From Sepiola atlantica (Eukaryota > Mollusca > Cephalopoda > Sepiida > Sepiolidae), in the NCBI GenBank assembly GCA_963556195.1, contig OY744523.1, positions 76,668,445 through 76,732,444 on the forward strand: DNA of 64,000 nucleotides, in the 5' to 3' direction. Made by a program: the position numbers and the translations under genes. Of the stretch, positions 10,653 to 23,143 are shown in pieces. Positions within the stretch are counted from its first letter, which is position 1, and every line of letters begins with the position of its first letter. A model generated the notes under the pieces. That model did not search any database. It worked only from the letters and a program-made list of their open reading frames with translations, and had not been told where the DNA came from.

Positions 10653-11118
10653 TTGCAATACCCGTTCCTTCGGGGGACGCGATAGCACCAAACAAAACAC
10701 AACGATAGAGACATGGACGTGCTCGAGAAACTCTGTTTCTTTATTCTTTACCACCATCTTGTGTAAGTTGGGTATACACATATATATAATTAAATAAGTC
10801 TTTGTTAGCAAAATTCCTTTGGCATTATTGTTCTTTCCCTTGTCTTACGAAGAACCCTCTTTCTTTACCTTGACGGCGGTTTATTTTCGACTCCACCTAA
10901 CGTAGGTTATTTTCACGAAAACCTGGCAGTGTTATTTACCTTGCAACCTAAAGGGTAACACGACAATACGTTCTGTAGCAGTCTGCTCCCGGAATCCAGG
11001 GCAGGCTTGTTATCCCCACGACAGTTGTTTACGGCAATTCGGCCGTGGTGGTGGTACCTCTCTTCGCTGCTGACCCACAACAAGTTTTTCCTATATCCTC
11101 CCAACTAGATCTCTGTTA
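10652..11118 (-). mobile_element. Possible solo LTR
   Basis: Read on the minus strand, the segment begins TGTAACAGAGATC and ends GGGTATTGCAACA, so it has the TG...CA ends of an LTR. A purine tract (GAAGGAAGAAGGAGCG) lies just upstream, as a polypurine tract would, and an AATAAA sits near the 3' end. I see no second LTR and no recognisable gag or pol next to it, so a solo or truncated LTR is a tentative reading. Its base composition is clearly richer in GC than the flanks. Confidence 0.3.
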
Positions 11119-12200
11119 CATAAGCGCTCCTTCTTCCTTCGTTTAAAACCGCCGTTTTAATTTCTGACTTTGCACTTCGAGTGCCTTCTTTTTTTCTGGA
11201 CTCGTGCACATAACTCTTTTAAAGGTTACCGAGTCGTTTTTTACGAAGTCATACTGCGAAATGAACTCGTCAACCCTAACACACTTGGGCTCGTTCAAAG
11301 GTCACCGATTCATTTCTGTTGTTCTTTTATCCTAGTTGACAATCTATCTAGTCTTTGGCTTTTCTTCATGATTGCGGTGTCATGTCCTTAGCCTCCCCGT
11401 GACGTCTTATGCGTTATTACTAAACATGTCTGCATCATTATTCTTTTACACACCTCTCTTTCCCTTTTTTTCAAAATTTCTTCCTCTAAGAAATTTTCTG
11501 TCACCTTATAAGTCCTCAAAAAAAAAAACGACTCTTCAATTATGTCGACATTATCTTCTGATATCCTTGGCGTTAACTAGCACTAATTTTTATCCGAAGT
11601 AGGGTCGCCGATCCCCTTTGGTGTCACCCCCCCCCCCCCAATATCAATTGGCTTCGGTAGGCAACTTCCGATCATTACCACGCGATTCTCGTTTTATTTT
11701 ATTATTTTTTATTTATTAATTTTTTAATTTTTAAAACGTGGAACAATCTTTTTGGTAGGATTTGAGCATACAATGTCCACCAATTTCCTCCTAAGTGTAT
11801 TTCCGTGTAACCTTCAGTACTTAACATTAGTCCCCTCTGAGAGATGATGGGCGCGAAGTTTAAGTGGTTGTTCTGCTTTTCCCGTCGCCCCCTCCCATTT
11901 GATTCCACCAGATGTAAAATAGGTTCGATAAACGCAGTTTATTGCCCCCTCCCCCTCCGCCTACGATCCCTTTTTTCGTCATGTTACCCTCTCCCCACAT
12001 TTGGATACATCCCTGTTGAATATGTTTCTTTCTTAACCGTCCTCCCGACGAGCTTTGTGCATCCTCTGTATTGGTCGTGTCTACCGAGACTGCAAGGTTA
12101 ATACTTTCCCTTGATGAGCCTTTCCTGGTCCTATCTAATTCCTGTGCACTCCCCCTTTTTTAGGTTAATCAGGTACAGACCATGTGTTAGTATTATAGAA
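11119..12200. other. Unclassified pyrimidine-rich sequence
   Basis: Relatively C- and T-rich on the plus strand, with poly(C) runs at about 11625-11640 and CCCTCCCCCTCCG near 11946. It could be internal sequence belonging to the LTR-like segment on its left, but no retroelement protein motif was found. Confidence 0.3.
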
Positions 12201-12204
12201 GGTT

Positions 12205-12330
12205 TTGGTGGGAATTATGTAATAATATATAGTTTCGCACTTATTACATAATTCCCGCCATTATTACATAATTCCCGGATGGGTCTGAAAGTACTTGGTA
12301 GACAAATCTAAACTTAATTAAAATATAATC
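12205..12330. repeat. Hairpin with repeated TATTACATAATTCCC
   Basis: GGGAATTATGTAATA (about 12211) is followed by its complement TATTACATAATTCCC twice (about 12240 and 12259). Next comes CCCGGATGGGTCTGAAAGTA, which matches the reverse complement of the Penelope-like 5' fragment at 23972-24165. The last part is therefore probably a short Penelope remnant. Confidence 0.45.
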
Positions 12331-15119
12331 ATAATTTAGTAAATGTTTTTAATTTGTTAAAAAAGACTTTAATTCAAACCATTGTTTCTGCTCATTTCAA
12401 AACATACATTCTCTCGATCAAAAAATTTAAGGTATTTTCAAAAAAGCATCATCAGCGAATATTTTTACCACCGCATTTCAGCCCAACAAAAACAAACACA
12501 ACCGTCAACATTTGCACATTCATAATTCAGCTAATTTGTCTTTTTCTTTCCTCTTTTACCAGACTACTGAGCATGTTTTTAATGATATCCTTCTGTAGGT
12601 AAAAGTCAAAACTGGTATATAAAGACAATTAAAACTCTTATTTTCTTTCAAAATATCCACCAATAATTGTGTTAATTAAAATGGTGCTTTGTTAGATTAA
12701 GAAGTACGCTAAAATCGACTTGGTATCGGTACTTTCTGTATGTTTACGTAAACCGCCTGAAAGTACCAACGCCAATTTGGTTGACTTACCTGCGTCCAAA
12801 AAATCAAAAACGAGGCTGAATTTATAAGTGGGGAAAACAAACAGTAAGCCACATTAAAAGCAAAAAATTAAAGAAAAAATAAATTAATACAATTAGTCAA
12901 ATTGTATGAAAAACATATTTATTTTTTTAACGATGAAAATTATTTCTGAATTGTAATCAGGTAAAAATGCTGTCGTTTAGCTTAGTGTTTAGAGTTAAGT
13001 TTTTTTATAATGAAAATTATTTTTAGGTTTCATTTAGGGTTAGGGTAATGTATATATTTTATTTCTGCCTGAACATTTCTTTTGCGATCAGTTTTTTTCC
13101 TTTATGGCAAGAGTTAATCACGCAACAGCCAGTGATAGCTCGTGAAAATTCATTGCAGTAATTTCGCATTTCAATTAGTTGAAATCGCGTTTCCATCAGT
13201 TGAAATCGCCTTGACATGTCGTCTGCTCATTCACCATCGAATTAATATGCTTTTTGGTTTACCCCCGACAAGTATTACGTTCCGTCGTTTCGACTTCATT
13301 TCGTTTTAGTCGTTTTTTTATAATAATATAAAAAAGTCAGCAATGAAAAAAAAACGTCGGGAGAATTTGAGAAAATAAAACAGCAAGCATAAAATTATGT
13401 TTTAAAGTTTCATAGATGGAATTTAAAAGAGACGAAAAAAAACAAAATGCGGTCAACATGCAATGGATTGTTGCTATTTATTTAGTGGACAAAGAGATGA
13501 CGAAATCGAAGGAAATATCTTCGAATAATTTAGTTTTTTTTATTAGTTCCTTCGTAAAAGAAACATAAAAGTTATACAAGTCTAAAGTGTAATAGCTAAA
13601 TACAGGCTTGCACCTTGAATAACAATAGATATTTATTTAAAAATCGAAATGTCCATGTTATAAAAAACAAAACAATATACTATTAAAGTGTATCTGGAGG
13701 CATCTACTTTCCTGACAAAATAAGAAGTTAGTAATGTCTGCGTCTGACACAAGAAGATCAATGGAAATGGTGTCCAGATTTAGTTTAGTTTTTGGGTAAT
13801 TTTAAAAGATATTGCAAACCTCTATTCACAGACGGAGGCAATTTATTCGATGGATGACTGTGCAATGCCCTGGGAATACATTTGGATATAAGCATATATG
13901 GCGTCTGTCTTACTCTTCATTGAAAGATCTGCGAGACGCAAAAGTAACTGTTGCTTGACAGAATTCCTGACGAAATCAGTGCTGAACAAACATGATCCTA
14001 ACTTCCAGGAAATAACGAAAATTATCAAGCCAGAGATATATTCTCAGAATTTATGGAAAACAGTTTCACTGCAAATAACCCAGAAAGATAATCTCGTGTG
14101 AATTATTTAAAACATTTATAGTAATTTAATGATAATTTCGAAAATGTCCTCTTCCCAATGTAGCACTTATGTAAAGTGATCGTTATATATAGTGAACTTA
14201 CGTTTTTTTCCCGCAGAAACAAAAATAGAATAAATCATTTTCTTTAACACAACTATTGTTTTTCATTTAAATCTAAATTCTTTCTTAGCTATGTATCTAA
14301 TGCTATTAAGACATTAAATAAAATACGAAACTAAAAGTTGAGTGATACTCTTTTTAAATAAAGCGTATGGCAAGAGATACTGGGGTGAATATATCCTCAA
14401 AATATTTAGTGATGTCATGAACATTTATATGAACTACATATTTTTGTTTACGTACTTGGGACGATAAAAGTGTGTACATCTAATAATGATGTTTTATTTT
14501 TTTACATTGCTTTTTATTCTTTCGATAACAAAGTAAATTTACATATATTTTGTAATTTTGACACTACTTATTTTCTTCCATAAACGAGAAAATATGTATC
14601 TTCAATCTATTAACCGAAGTGAAATACTTATTTATGACAAAGTTAAACAATGTTTGATGTTAAGTAATAACGCAATATAATAAAAGCTAACTCTACAAAA
14701 TATAGAAAAAATAGTTACATTATATATATATAAATTGATAAGATAAGGCAAACATATACACATTCGACCCCTTATATATATATATATATATATATATCTA
14801 AATGGATACATACAAAAGTTATTCCAGCTATCTTACATTATTATCGAAACCAGTTGTGCTTATTTTATTTCATTTATTTATGAAAATTAAAATTTCGCAA
14901 GTGTTTCAACGCATAACAATTCATTTGGATTAAGCTTAACATAATTTTGTTTTGGTAGGAAGAGATGGGTCGAATGTCATTACCTTTTGACTACTAAAAT
15001 TAAGTTCCTACCTTTAACTGGAAACTCTCACGAAAATTCCACATTAACTCAATGGCTAAACCTATTTCTAATGGTTTAGAATGAAATGTTATTTACAGAA
15101 GAGAAAATGATGATAGGGA
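12331..15119. other. AT-rich, no feature seen
   Basis: No repeat or coding similarity recognised, apart from a short (TA)n at 14773-14798 and a TTAGGGTTAGGG-like stub near 13034. Small frames such as the 67-codon one at 13898-14101 have no support. Confidence 0.4.
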
Positions 15120-15600
15120 GTTGGACAACTAATACACTCCCCCAAAAAGAAATAACAAGAAAAAAACTAAACTAAATGCTAAACAGGGAAAGTTAGTAAG
15201 ACCCCCAACCCTTATTCTAAGTGTAAACCGGCCACTGTTTTCTGGATCGTCCTAATATAAGCAGGCCGGTCTCTAAATGGGAGTGGGAGATAAGTATGGT
15301 ATCAAAAATCAAAAGATTAGGATGGAATATGGGGATGGATGTTGTCCTCCAACATTATAAGCAACAATTTAGGCTAAGCCAGAGACAAAAATAAAAGGGA
15401 GGTGAGCATCTTTGGAGAAACTTTGGTACCAAAAAAACAAAAAAGGACCAGGACTCATTCACTCCGTTGACGTTTAAAGTAAGTAACCAGATCCCAATCA
15501 GAAACAGATCTAACGCTATGAAACTTATCAAGACGTGTAACCCACGTCACGAGTTTCACTTCGGTTAGGATAGTTAAACAAAACATTATTTTCTCCCTAA
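15120..15600 (-). mobile_element. Probable 3' UTR of the L1/Tx1-like LINE
   Basis: This sequence lies immediately 3' (minus strand) of the LINE coding remnant at 15601-16438 and shares its higher GC content, which drops at about 15120. That continuity is the only evidence. No poly(A) tail is clear. Confidence 0.35.
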
Positions 15601-16438
15601 TTACGGCGGGGCTACGTTGTTTATAACGGCTGCTACATCAAGGACCAACGGCTGCTCAGCGTCAATGCGAGTCACTGCCTTTCTGACATACTCCCAGAAT
15701 CGTTGAAGTTTGCTGCAAGTAGAGAAGGTGTGCTCGGCTATTTCTTGTTCATAGTCCACACAAAGTGGGCAGAAGGGATCGTTCCTTAAGTCATCTTTTG
15801 TCAGTTTGTCATAGAAGAGCGGTGTGTCCCGAACCAGTCACCAAGTAAGAGAATAGAGTTGTTAAGATAAACTCAACCGAAAGCGGATCTCCACCTTCAA
15901 CCACTCTAGCCACTACCGAAGCGGATCCGAAGCAGTACCTACCACAAAGTCCCTACCACTAAGTATATGTGCAAGACCTTAGTTTCTGACAACGTTCTAA
16001 ACGCGGTTCAGCATTTAGTGCAGAACTGCTATCTCCCCCTCAGTTTACGACGGGATTCGACTGAAGGGCCGGGTATGAGGTTGGAAAAGCCACTCTCAAC
16101 TGAAGGGACCCACAAAGTATTTTCTGTCAAGGAGCGACCCAGAAAATCTAATCTTTCGGCATATCCAAGCCATTCGGCTTGCTATGATTTATGACGGCCC
16201 CTGTAACTTCTTCCTACCGAGCGAACACCTTAATCATCATTGAAATATCACTACAGCTCGACACGGAAACGGAAAAAACTCGGACTCTCCCTCCGTCTGG
16301 AAGAGCAATTCCGCGCAGGATTGGTCTCGCCGCTCCGCCCCTTAATTTGCGAGGAACGGCTCCAATAGCAGGACATAAAACAGGAGCGACAGCGAACAAT
16401 CCGGACGTGATGAATCTCTTTTCTATTTTATGTTTCAA
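15601..16438 (-). pseudogene. L1/Tx1-type non-LTR reverse transcriptase, C-terminal half, degenerate
   Basis: From the 5' side (high coordinates) the minus strand encodes VPRKLRGGAARPILRGIALP, resembling the segment just before the YADD box in Tx1-clade LINEs. SSCSDISMMIKVF and EEVTGAVIN follow, resembling the segment just after it; the YADD itself is not readable. After frameshifts, the last open part (15601-15837) reads RDTPLFYDKLTKDDLRNDPF and then CPLC...H.FSTC...FW, a CCHC zinc-binding tail typical of these elements, ending at a stop at 15601-15603. In-frame stops at 15838-15840 and upstream show it is dead. The 5' half (endonuclease and RT fingers) is absent. Confidence 0.65.
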
Positions 16439-16885
16439 AGTAACGTCCCCTGCTTATTTTTTACAGCTTCTGTATATGCTTTTTTTGTGAATTTTCCAGT
16501 AGCGAAATGGGGTTATACAAGTGTTTAGTCTTGTATGTGCGGATTTTGTTCGTATTCCAAAAATTATAACTTTGGAATGACGGAAATTAGTTGTTAGGAT
16601 CGTACCGCTGTTACTAGGAAAACAGATAGGAGGAATGCTTCTCTGTTGTTAGCAATGGGTATTGTTTCTGTAGATGACGTTTCTTGTGGATGGCCTATAT
16701 AAATTGTTTAGGGGTTACATTATATTATTTCTGTTGAATACATATATTGTTCTTGTTCTTTTATTTTTTCCATGTATAAATTAGTGACATCTTTTCTAAA
16801 TATACAGGCATGCATAGACAGACCGTTTCGCTGTATCACAGATCTTTAGTGAGGAGCTGTGATACTAAAGAATATATCCGACTAC

Positions 16886-16923
<38 letters not shown>

Positions 16924-17635
16924 GCTTTTTTCTAGAAAACTGTATAAAGTCTATAGACAAATGTTCCGTAAAACCGACATCTGTGTTACATCTCGTAATT
17001 GTATGTTGTTCTTACGAGTAAACGTTTTATCCATCTGATCAGAGTTTTCTTAGTGGATGCTACAAATATAATTTTCTTGAATGTTAATGTTCTTTCAATC
17101 TTTCCGTTGCTTTAAATTATGTATCTTCAATTTTATGAAATATATGATGGACTCTTTGTAACCAAGGTTATACGAGTGTTCCCTGGTGTCTAAAGAAGCG
17201 CCAACTTCTACATATTTCAAAAGGTGTTGCATCACTACATCAGTCAATCCGTCTTAGGTAGCTGATCTTCATCACTGCTACTGATCTTAGCAAAATACCC
17301 TCAGCAGATTATATCATTAAACACCCACTCTCCACAACAGGTAACTATTGCAGCATTCTTAACATATAAACATTGGAATTAGAGACTATGTTGCTCATTT
17401 CTTTTGTCCTCAATTTCCTATTTCATTAAACAGAAATCCGTCATTTTTGACAGAAATCAATGTTTATGCTGGCATGATAGTTTAAAGGAAGCACCTAAAT
17501 TTTCTGCTAAGGTGTATTTAGTATATTCTGTTTTTTTACATAAGAAATTTATTTATCGATACCAGAATCAATGAATTTATTATTTAAAAACTAATGTTAG
17601 TATTAAAAAGAAAAACATATAAGTAAAAGTTCATT
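16439..17635. other. AT-rich; (AT)n at 16889-16921
   Basis: No coding similarity recognised. It contains one (AT)n tract of about 33 bp. Confidence 0.4.
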
Positions 17636-17747
17636 AACACTAAACCACCCGTGACCCGTTGGGTCACATCTACTACCAGTATTTTTCTACTTTGATTGCA
17701 TAACTTGCATAACCAAAAATAGTCTATTTACTTTACTTATATTATTA

Positions 17748-17784
<37 letters not shown>

Positions 17785-18060
17785 GAAGTAAAAAGATTTA
17801 TTATTTTGAGGTGTTTGTGGTGTGTACATATACATGCATGTAAATTAGATTACTGCGCTGAGCAGAGAGAGTAACTCTGTCTCTAAATGTCTAAAAATAC
17901 ATAAGAATATTAGAGAAGGGTTGAATGCACGTGACATGAGAGGGAATGAGAGAAATACATAAATAGCTAAGTGGAAGATGGGTGACTTGTTCAGTTTATC
18001 ATAAATTGCGGCTTATTATAACAATTAAAACATTTTGTCAAACCTAACCTCAATACCAGA
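17636..18060 (+). repeat. Interspersed repeat (family H) copy 1
   Basis: Aligns with 27615-27985 in the same orientation. Both have TACTTTGATT, a TTGCATAAC stretch, a GTCTATTTACTT stretch, a TGTGTA...CATGTAAATTAGAT segment and a closing AAATACATA...GTGACT segment. This copy begins beside CCGTGACCCGTTGGGTCAC, a short dyad. An (ATT)n sits inside it at 17737-17781. No protein similarity; the class is unknown. Confidence 0.5.
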
Positions 18061-21000
18061 ACAAAAGTATATTTTAGCATCTATTTTGTCCTATTAAAAT
18101 ATATAGGAAAAAAGCTTTTTATAAAGCTTTTGAAATACTTGTATTTATGAATTTTAATAGTGTGTGACACTAAATTTAACACACTCAATAATAATTCCAA
18201 AACCCAGTCCTGTATCTAAAATAAAGTTTTATGATATTGTAGAATAAAGGATGATAAGACTTTCGAATCGTACGGTTAACTAAATATCCGACAAAAATGT
18301 GATTAGTTTCAAGTTGTTTCATCTGTCTTGACACGTTATCCTGCTGTTCAACATTATCACGTTTTTATCCTGACCTATCACGCTTAGGAAGCGAAAGTTA
18401 CATCAGATGCCTACAAGTCATGAAGTTCTTATCAAGATCTCAATAAGTAAGAATATATAGGTTACTCATCTCCATAATACATAGACGTTTTACCTAAGTT
18501 GTCCAGTTAGAGTTGCAATTATGGAAGCACTCTCTAAAGTAGGATATTCTTCATTTGTAGATAATCATAAGTCGCATCGGTTACCATCACCTCATACTGC
18601 GAGGCCATAGTGCTAAACCAGTCACCCGACTGATAATGCCCGAGCAAGAGATCAGAAAGGTGAGAAGCCTTCCCAGCAATGTTATAATACTGCCTAAGGC
18701 TGTCCTATCTTTGGAATTAATATTTCACCGAACAGACGTCTACGTCGACGCATAACTTAATAATTCATTATGTGCTGAGTGGTTTTAAGTTTGAAGTGTT
18801 CTTCACAAGCTATGATATAGTTTCATCAGTTTCCCAAGTTTTGTTGAGGAAATGCAAACAGAAGCATCCTTTAAATAAGACCATCATGATGTCAACATTT
18901 CTAAGAGAAATAATAACATGTCTTTCACAAAAAAGAATAGAAAATTGAGGTTATCAAATGTTTTGTTATAATCTCATATTTTAAATATGACATAATAATT
19001 GTCAGTTCTATTGTTTGATAATGAATTCCTTTTGCACTTTAGAAAATAATGCTTAACATTAAAGTAAAATATTTTTGTAACAATGAACATATATGATCCT
19101 AATAAAAGTCGAAAGAGTGTTATCAATATTCATATTGCACCTTAGAATTCATCTAACATGTATCAAGGGAATAACAATAGTATTGAGTCAAAGGATAGAT
19201 TAATTCTGGAGAAATAATAAAATGGACGACGTTTTCTTTCCTCAATTTAATAGATTACAACATATGAACATGTTTGAATGAAGTAGTGCAGTTATGAATA
19301 ATAATAGAAAATGTGTGTATCCGTCACAGCGGCAGAATCAATTATATGTATACTAGCCAGTTTGCCTTCATTGACAATAGATATAATGTAGAAGGACTGT
19401 GTTACGAATGTTGTGTACTATATCTTTTTAGTCCACGGGCTTTTAAAAGAACTCTCCTGTTTACTTTATATATTACTCTGATTCTAGTATAACCATGAAT
19501 TCAAGAATTACATATAACTAAAGTTCAAGTTTAAAAATATCAACTGTTAAAATACTTGAAATCATGTTTTGCGTTATGTTACAAATCCGTATAATATTGT
19601 AGTTGAAAGCTGCGTATGTGACGAAAAGACTTTCCTTTTTTCTGAATTGACGAGAAGGGAGAAAATCATCTGACTTGAGAGTTGGCGATACAATCATTCG
19701 TCTGTTCCACTCTATTTTTGTAAATAATAGTTGGTGAAGGCTGACTATTACCTGTTTAGGGAAATGTGTGGTGAAAACTTAATTTTCCTCGCGAACATTA
19801 AATGGGCGACACTTCTTCAGATGCTGTGACGAAAGGGGAAGAAAATGACTTTAATGATAACATTCTGATCCTACCTCACTTCAATAAGAAAGTCTATGGG
19901 AATTTTACATGCGATCTGAAATGGGATGGGAACAAATGACAAATATTATGCGCATTGTTAGAAACAAAAACAGGAAAATACCTCAACACACAGACAAGAA
20001 AGTGTTTACTACTATTCTTAATCAACCACTATTAAAAGGAAGATTCAGATTCTACAGTTGACAGCAATGTGTTAATATACAGACGTAGGCTGCGATTTAT
20101 TTATACTTACGACAATTGTACAAATATAGGGGATTGTGTAGCGCATTGATATGTACCTTATATTTTGTCTAGTGACAAAACGTACGTTTGTGTCTGTTAT
20201 TTAATATATGTGGGTAAGAATTAACGTCTTATATGTAGATGTTAACATAATTATCATCAAATAAATGATAAATAAAATTAAAGCAAGGCGATCCATGATA
20301 CAGGCCTGACAAATATGCGACATGTAGAGACCAAAATTACTACTGAATAATAATTACAGAGAAAGGTTTTACTGAAATATTTTTGTAATATCCAGTAATT
20401 AGCAACTCTACATATTATAAGGAAACAGCTTACAATAATTGATTTATTTCCATCAACTCAAATGTAAAAAGTACAAAAATATACATGAACTAAATTCACA
20501 AAAACATCACTTTATTCACTATAAATTGGACACTTTTTTGATATTTCCAAAATCAGGAGTCAATTTGTTTGTATTGACTACTTGATTACAGAGAATATAA
20601 TGACATAATACAATCAGAAAGCAAATTCAACATTTTACAAAATCAAATACTTTATGAACAAAATAATGCTTGATAAGTTTTACAAAGTTTGTTATGTTTG
20701 TTACATATACAATTTGTTTTTACAGAAGATGAAGAAAATTCTTTTTTCATCATGATACACAGTCTTAATAATAAAATCAACTTACATTAACAAGAACATA
20801 AAATCAATAAAATATATGTAATAAAGGGGGAATGTAAAACATGATAACTGCTTGGAAAATTATGTATTTAAACAAAGAACGAGATACTACTTTTCTAGGC
20901 GATTACATGTTAACACCCTGAAAAACTTACCAGAAAGAAGAAAACAATTGTTCTAGAATTTAGAGTTAGGGAGCAGTTTCACATGTTCATTTAATGTAAA

Positions 21001-21480
21001 ATTGTCCCCCATTTCCTGGCCGTTCTAGAATCTTAAGGCAGTTAACCATTTTTGTTTGCTGTGAGAGATAAATCATGTGCAGTTTTTAGTGATAGAGGGC
21101 GATAGTGATTCAATATTTTATGCGATTATGTGTGGCTTCACAAACCTTCCACATGGACTTAGGGTTATTGGTTAACATATTTTAGTTAACTTCTCTAAAA
21201 AAATGAATGGCCCGGAAATAGGGGATCATTTATATTAGTTTTATATACGAAACCAATTCTCATTCTAAATTCTTAAATAATTAATTGTTTGTTTTTTCTT
21301 CTTTCCTTCAGGGTGTTCACACGTAATCTTCATTGAAAGAGCAACCGGCAATGGTGACACGTACCTCGATATGCTGGAAAACTGGTTAATAGATCAGTTG
21401 AGTTAGAAAGAGTATGACTACTTCATTTTCCAACAGGATACATATACATATCTGGCAAGTAAGTTACACAGATTCGTCCA
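18061..21480. other. AT-rich, no feature seen
   Basis: 3.4 kb of AT-rich DNA unusually free of long microsatellites. I found no coding exon that I could support on either strand. It is the longest quiet stretch in the window. Confidence 0.4.
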
Positions 21481-21536
21481 CGTTTCATTCACGCAGGACA
21501 TACTTAGCCTGGTGATTTCCTGCGGGAATGAAACAT
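21481..21536. repeat. 17 bp stem hairpin, GTTTCATTCACGCAGGA
   Basis: GTTTCATTCACGCAGGA pairs with TCCTGCGGGAATGAAAC about 20 bases downstream, with two mismatches. Similar TTTCATTCCCAGAGGGAATCA occurs near 37588, so it may be part of a repeat family. Function unknown. Confidence 0.5.
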
Positions 21537-21579
21537 GGACGCCTCTGTGTGGCGTAGTTTCTATATATATATTTTCATG

Positions 21580-21581
<2 letters not shown>

Positions 21582-21624
<43 letters not shown>

Positions 21625-21678
21625 AATAAAAAATAAATAGATAAATAAATAAATAATAATAATAATAATAATAATAAT
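21582..21678. repeat. (AT)n then (AAT)n microsatellites
   Basis: (AT)n at about 21582-21620, then AATA-type and AAT-type repeats to 21678. The 128-codon minus frame crossing it is low-complexity and not a gene. Confidence 0.9.
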
Positions 21679-21884
21679 TAAAGAAATAAAGAAATAATAA
21701 AACCAAATAGTCAAACAAACAAATAGAAAAAATATAATATAACAAGACAAAAGTAAAAATACAATAATAATCAACTCAACCACAACCTCTCTCATTTCCT
21801 TCATTCACCCTTCAAGATATCTATAAAAACAACAACACAAGTCTTCCCATTTATAATTTTTAAAAAACTACTCTTAATGACGAC

Positions 21885-22045
21885 CAAGAATGTCGAAAGC
21901 GCTAGAGAAATGGCCGAATAACGAACAATCGGCGAAATACCATATAAACTACCACCCGAAGGATGCTCGACGATTCGAAAACCTCACAAAAAAAGCTATA
22001 CGAAGACGAAAATTCCGTGCTGTTTTACAAAGCCTGTATAAATAA

Positions 22046-22084
<39 letters not shown>
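21885..22084 (+). mobile_element. Penelope-like 5' ORF fragment (subfamily A), ends at (AT)n
   Basis: Begins with CGAAAGCGCTAGAGAAATGGC, shared with the 34874-35056 and 37021-37434 copies. With frameshifts it encodes a diverged version of the MAE...TIGE...LPPE...RRFENLTKK peptide, then VLFYKACINNN, which runs directly into (TA)n at about 22050-22084. No RT or endonuclease follows. It is a dead 5' stub whose junction with (AT)n lies a few codons after the conserved Cys, as in the other copies. Confidence 0.5.
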
Positions 22085-22088
<4 letters not shown>

Positions 22089-23066
22089 AGTATGTTTATA
22101 TAACAAACGCTGTGTTTATTTTAGGGAACAGAGATCCAATTGTGAAAAAGTTATACTTTTTCATTTAAATTTATCAAATTAATCTCACATTTTATATTTT
22201 CTTATCTGAAACCTAACATTTCCGTTTACTTCATAAAGTAGTAATGTAGTGTATTGTTCTTTCTTCCTCTCACATCCTTTGATGTAAAAAGTAAGGATCT
22301 GTATCAACACGTGTGTAATGCGATTAAAGGTAGATCCCACTTTACTATCAGTAATGGAATTTTAAATAAATTCATGTTGCCAAAACCTTATCTTGGAGGG
22401 AGGGAGGCAGGTCATTGATTTCACTTCACACTGTTTGTAGGTCTTAACAGAGAAATATTGTTCGAATGTCTCATTTATCCCCTTCATCTTGTTTCTCTAA
22501 AAATATTTCAGCAAGTAATACGAAACTGTCTGATTCTAAATGTGATTATATGTAATATTATCCTACCAGACTGGAAAATATATTTATTTTCAGGAACAAA
22601 AAAAACAAACTTTACAATATCCTATCTCTGTGTGTTGCTGTTGTTGTGGTTATTTTTCTTGTATTTTCTGATATTTTTTGTTTTTCTCTCTGGCGTTCAT
22701 ACTACAATAAATGTGAAATTAAAGAAATTAAGAATAGCGTCTGTGTGTCCCACCTGATCCCTATTTATCTCGTTTTTAGTCGTTCCCAATGCTATTATTC
22801 TTACAAGATTTCAATATATCCACTGGTATGAGGGTTTACAACGGAGGTGATGATATTTAAGTTGTATAAATATTTTAAATCTAAAGTTTAACAAATGCGT
22901 GTGATCCGATATTTATTTCTAATTTGATTTTTAAAATTAATATGTAACCAATGTTTCCGTTGAAATTATTTTAAAATGCAAATTCATGCCTTTAGCCTGA
23001 TAGTTTCCATTAGTAATGAAACGCAAAGTTTTCTCTGTAGCTTACGTGACATAAGTACATTTTATA

Positions 23067-23070
<4 letters not shown>
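22085..23070. other. AT-rich, no feature seen
   Basis: The hydrophobic 99-codon frame at 22458-22757 matches no family I know and sits in T-rich DNA, so I do not call it a gene. Confidence 0.4.

Positions 23071-23136
<66 letters not shown>
23071..23136. repeat. (AT)n microsatellite
   Basis: About 33 uninterrupted dinucleotides. The right neighbour is a Penelope-like subfamily C copy. Confidence 0.95.

Positions 23137-23143
<7 letters not shown>

Noticed and set aside
9223..10714. Very long open frames (up to 401 codons) on both strands
   Set aside because: They are translations of (AAT)n and its variants in all frames (poly-Ile, poly-Asn, poly-Met/Ile); no stop codon can arise easily in these repeats.
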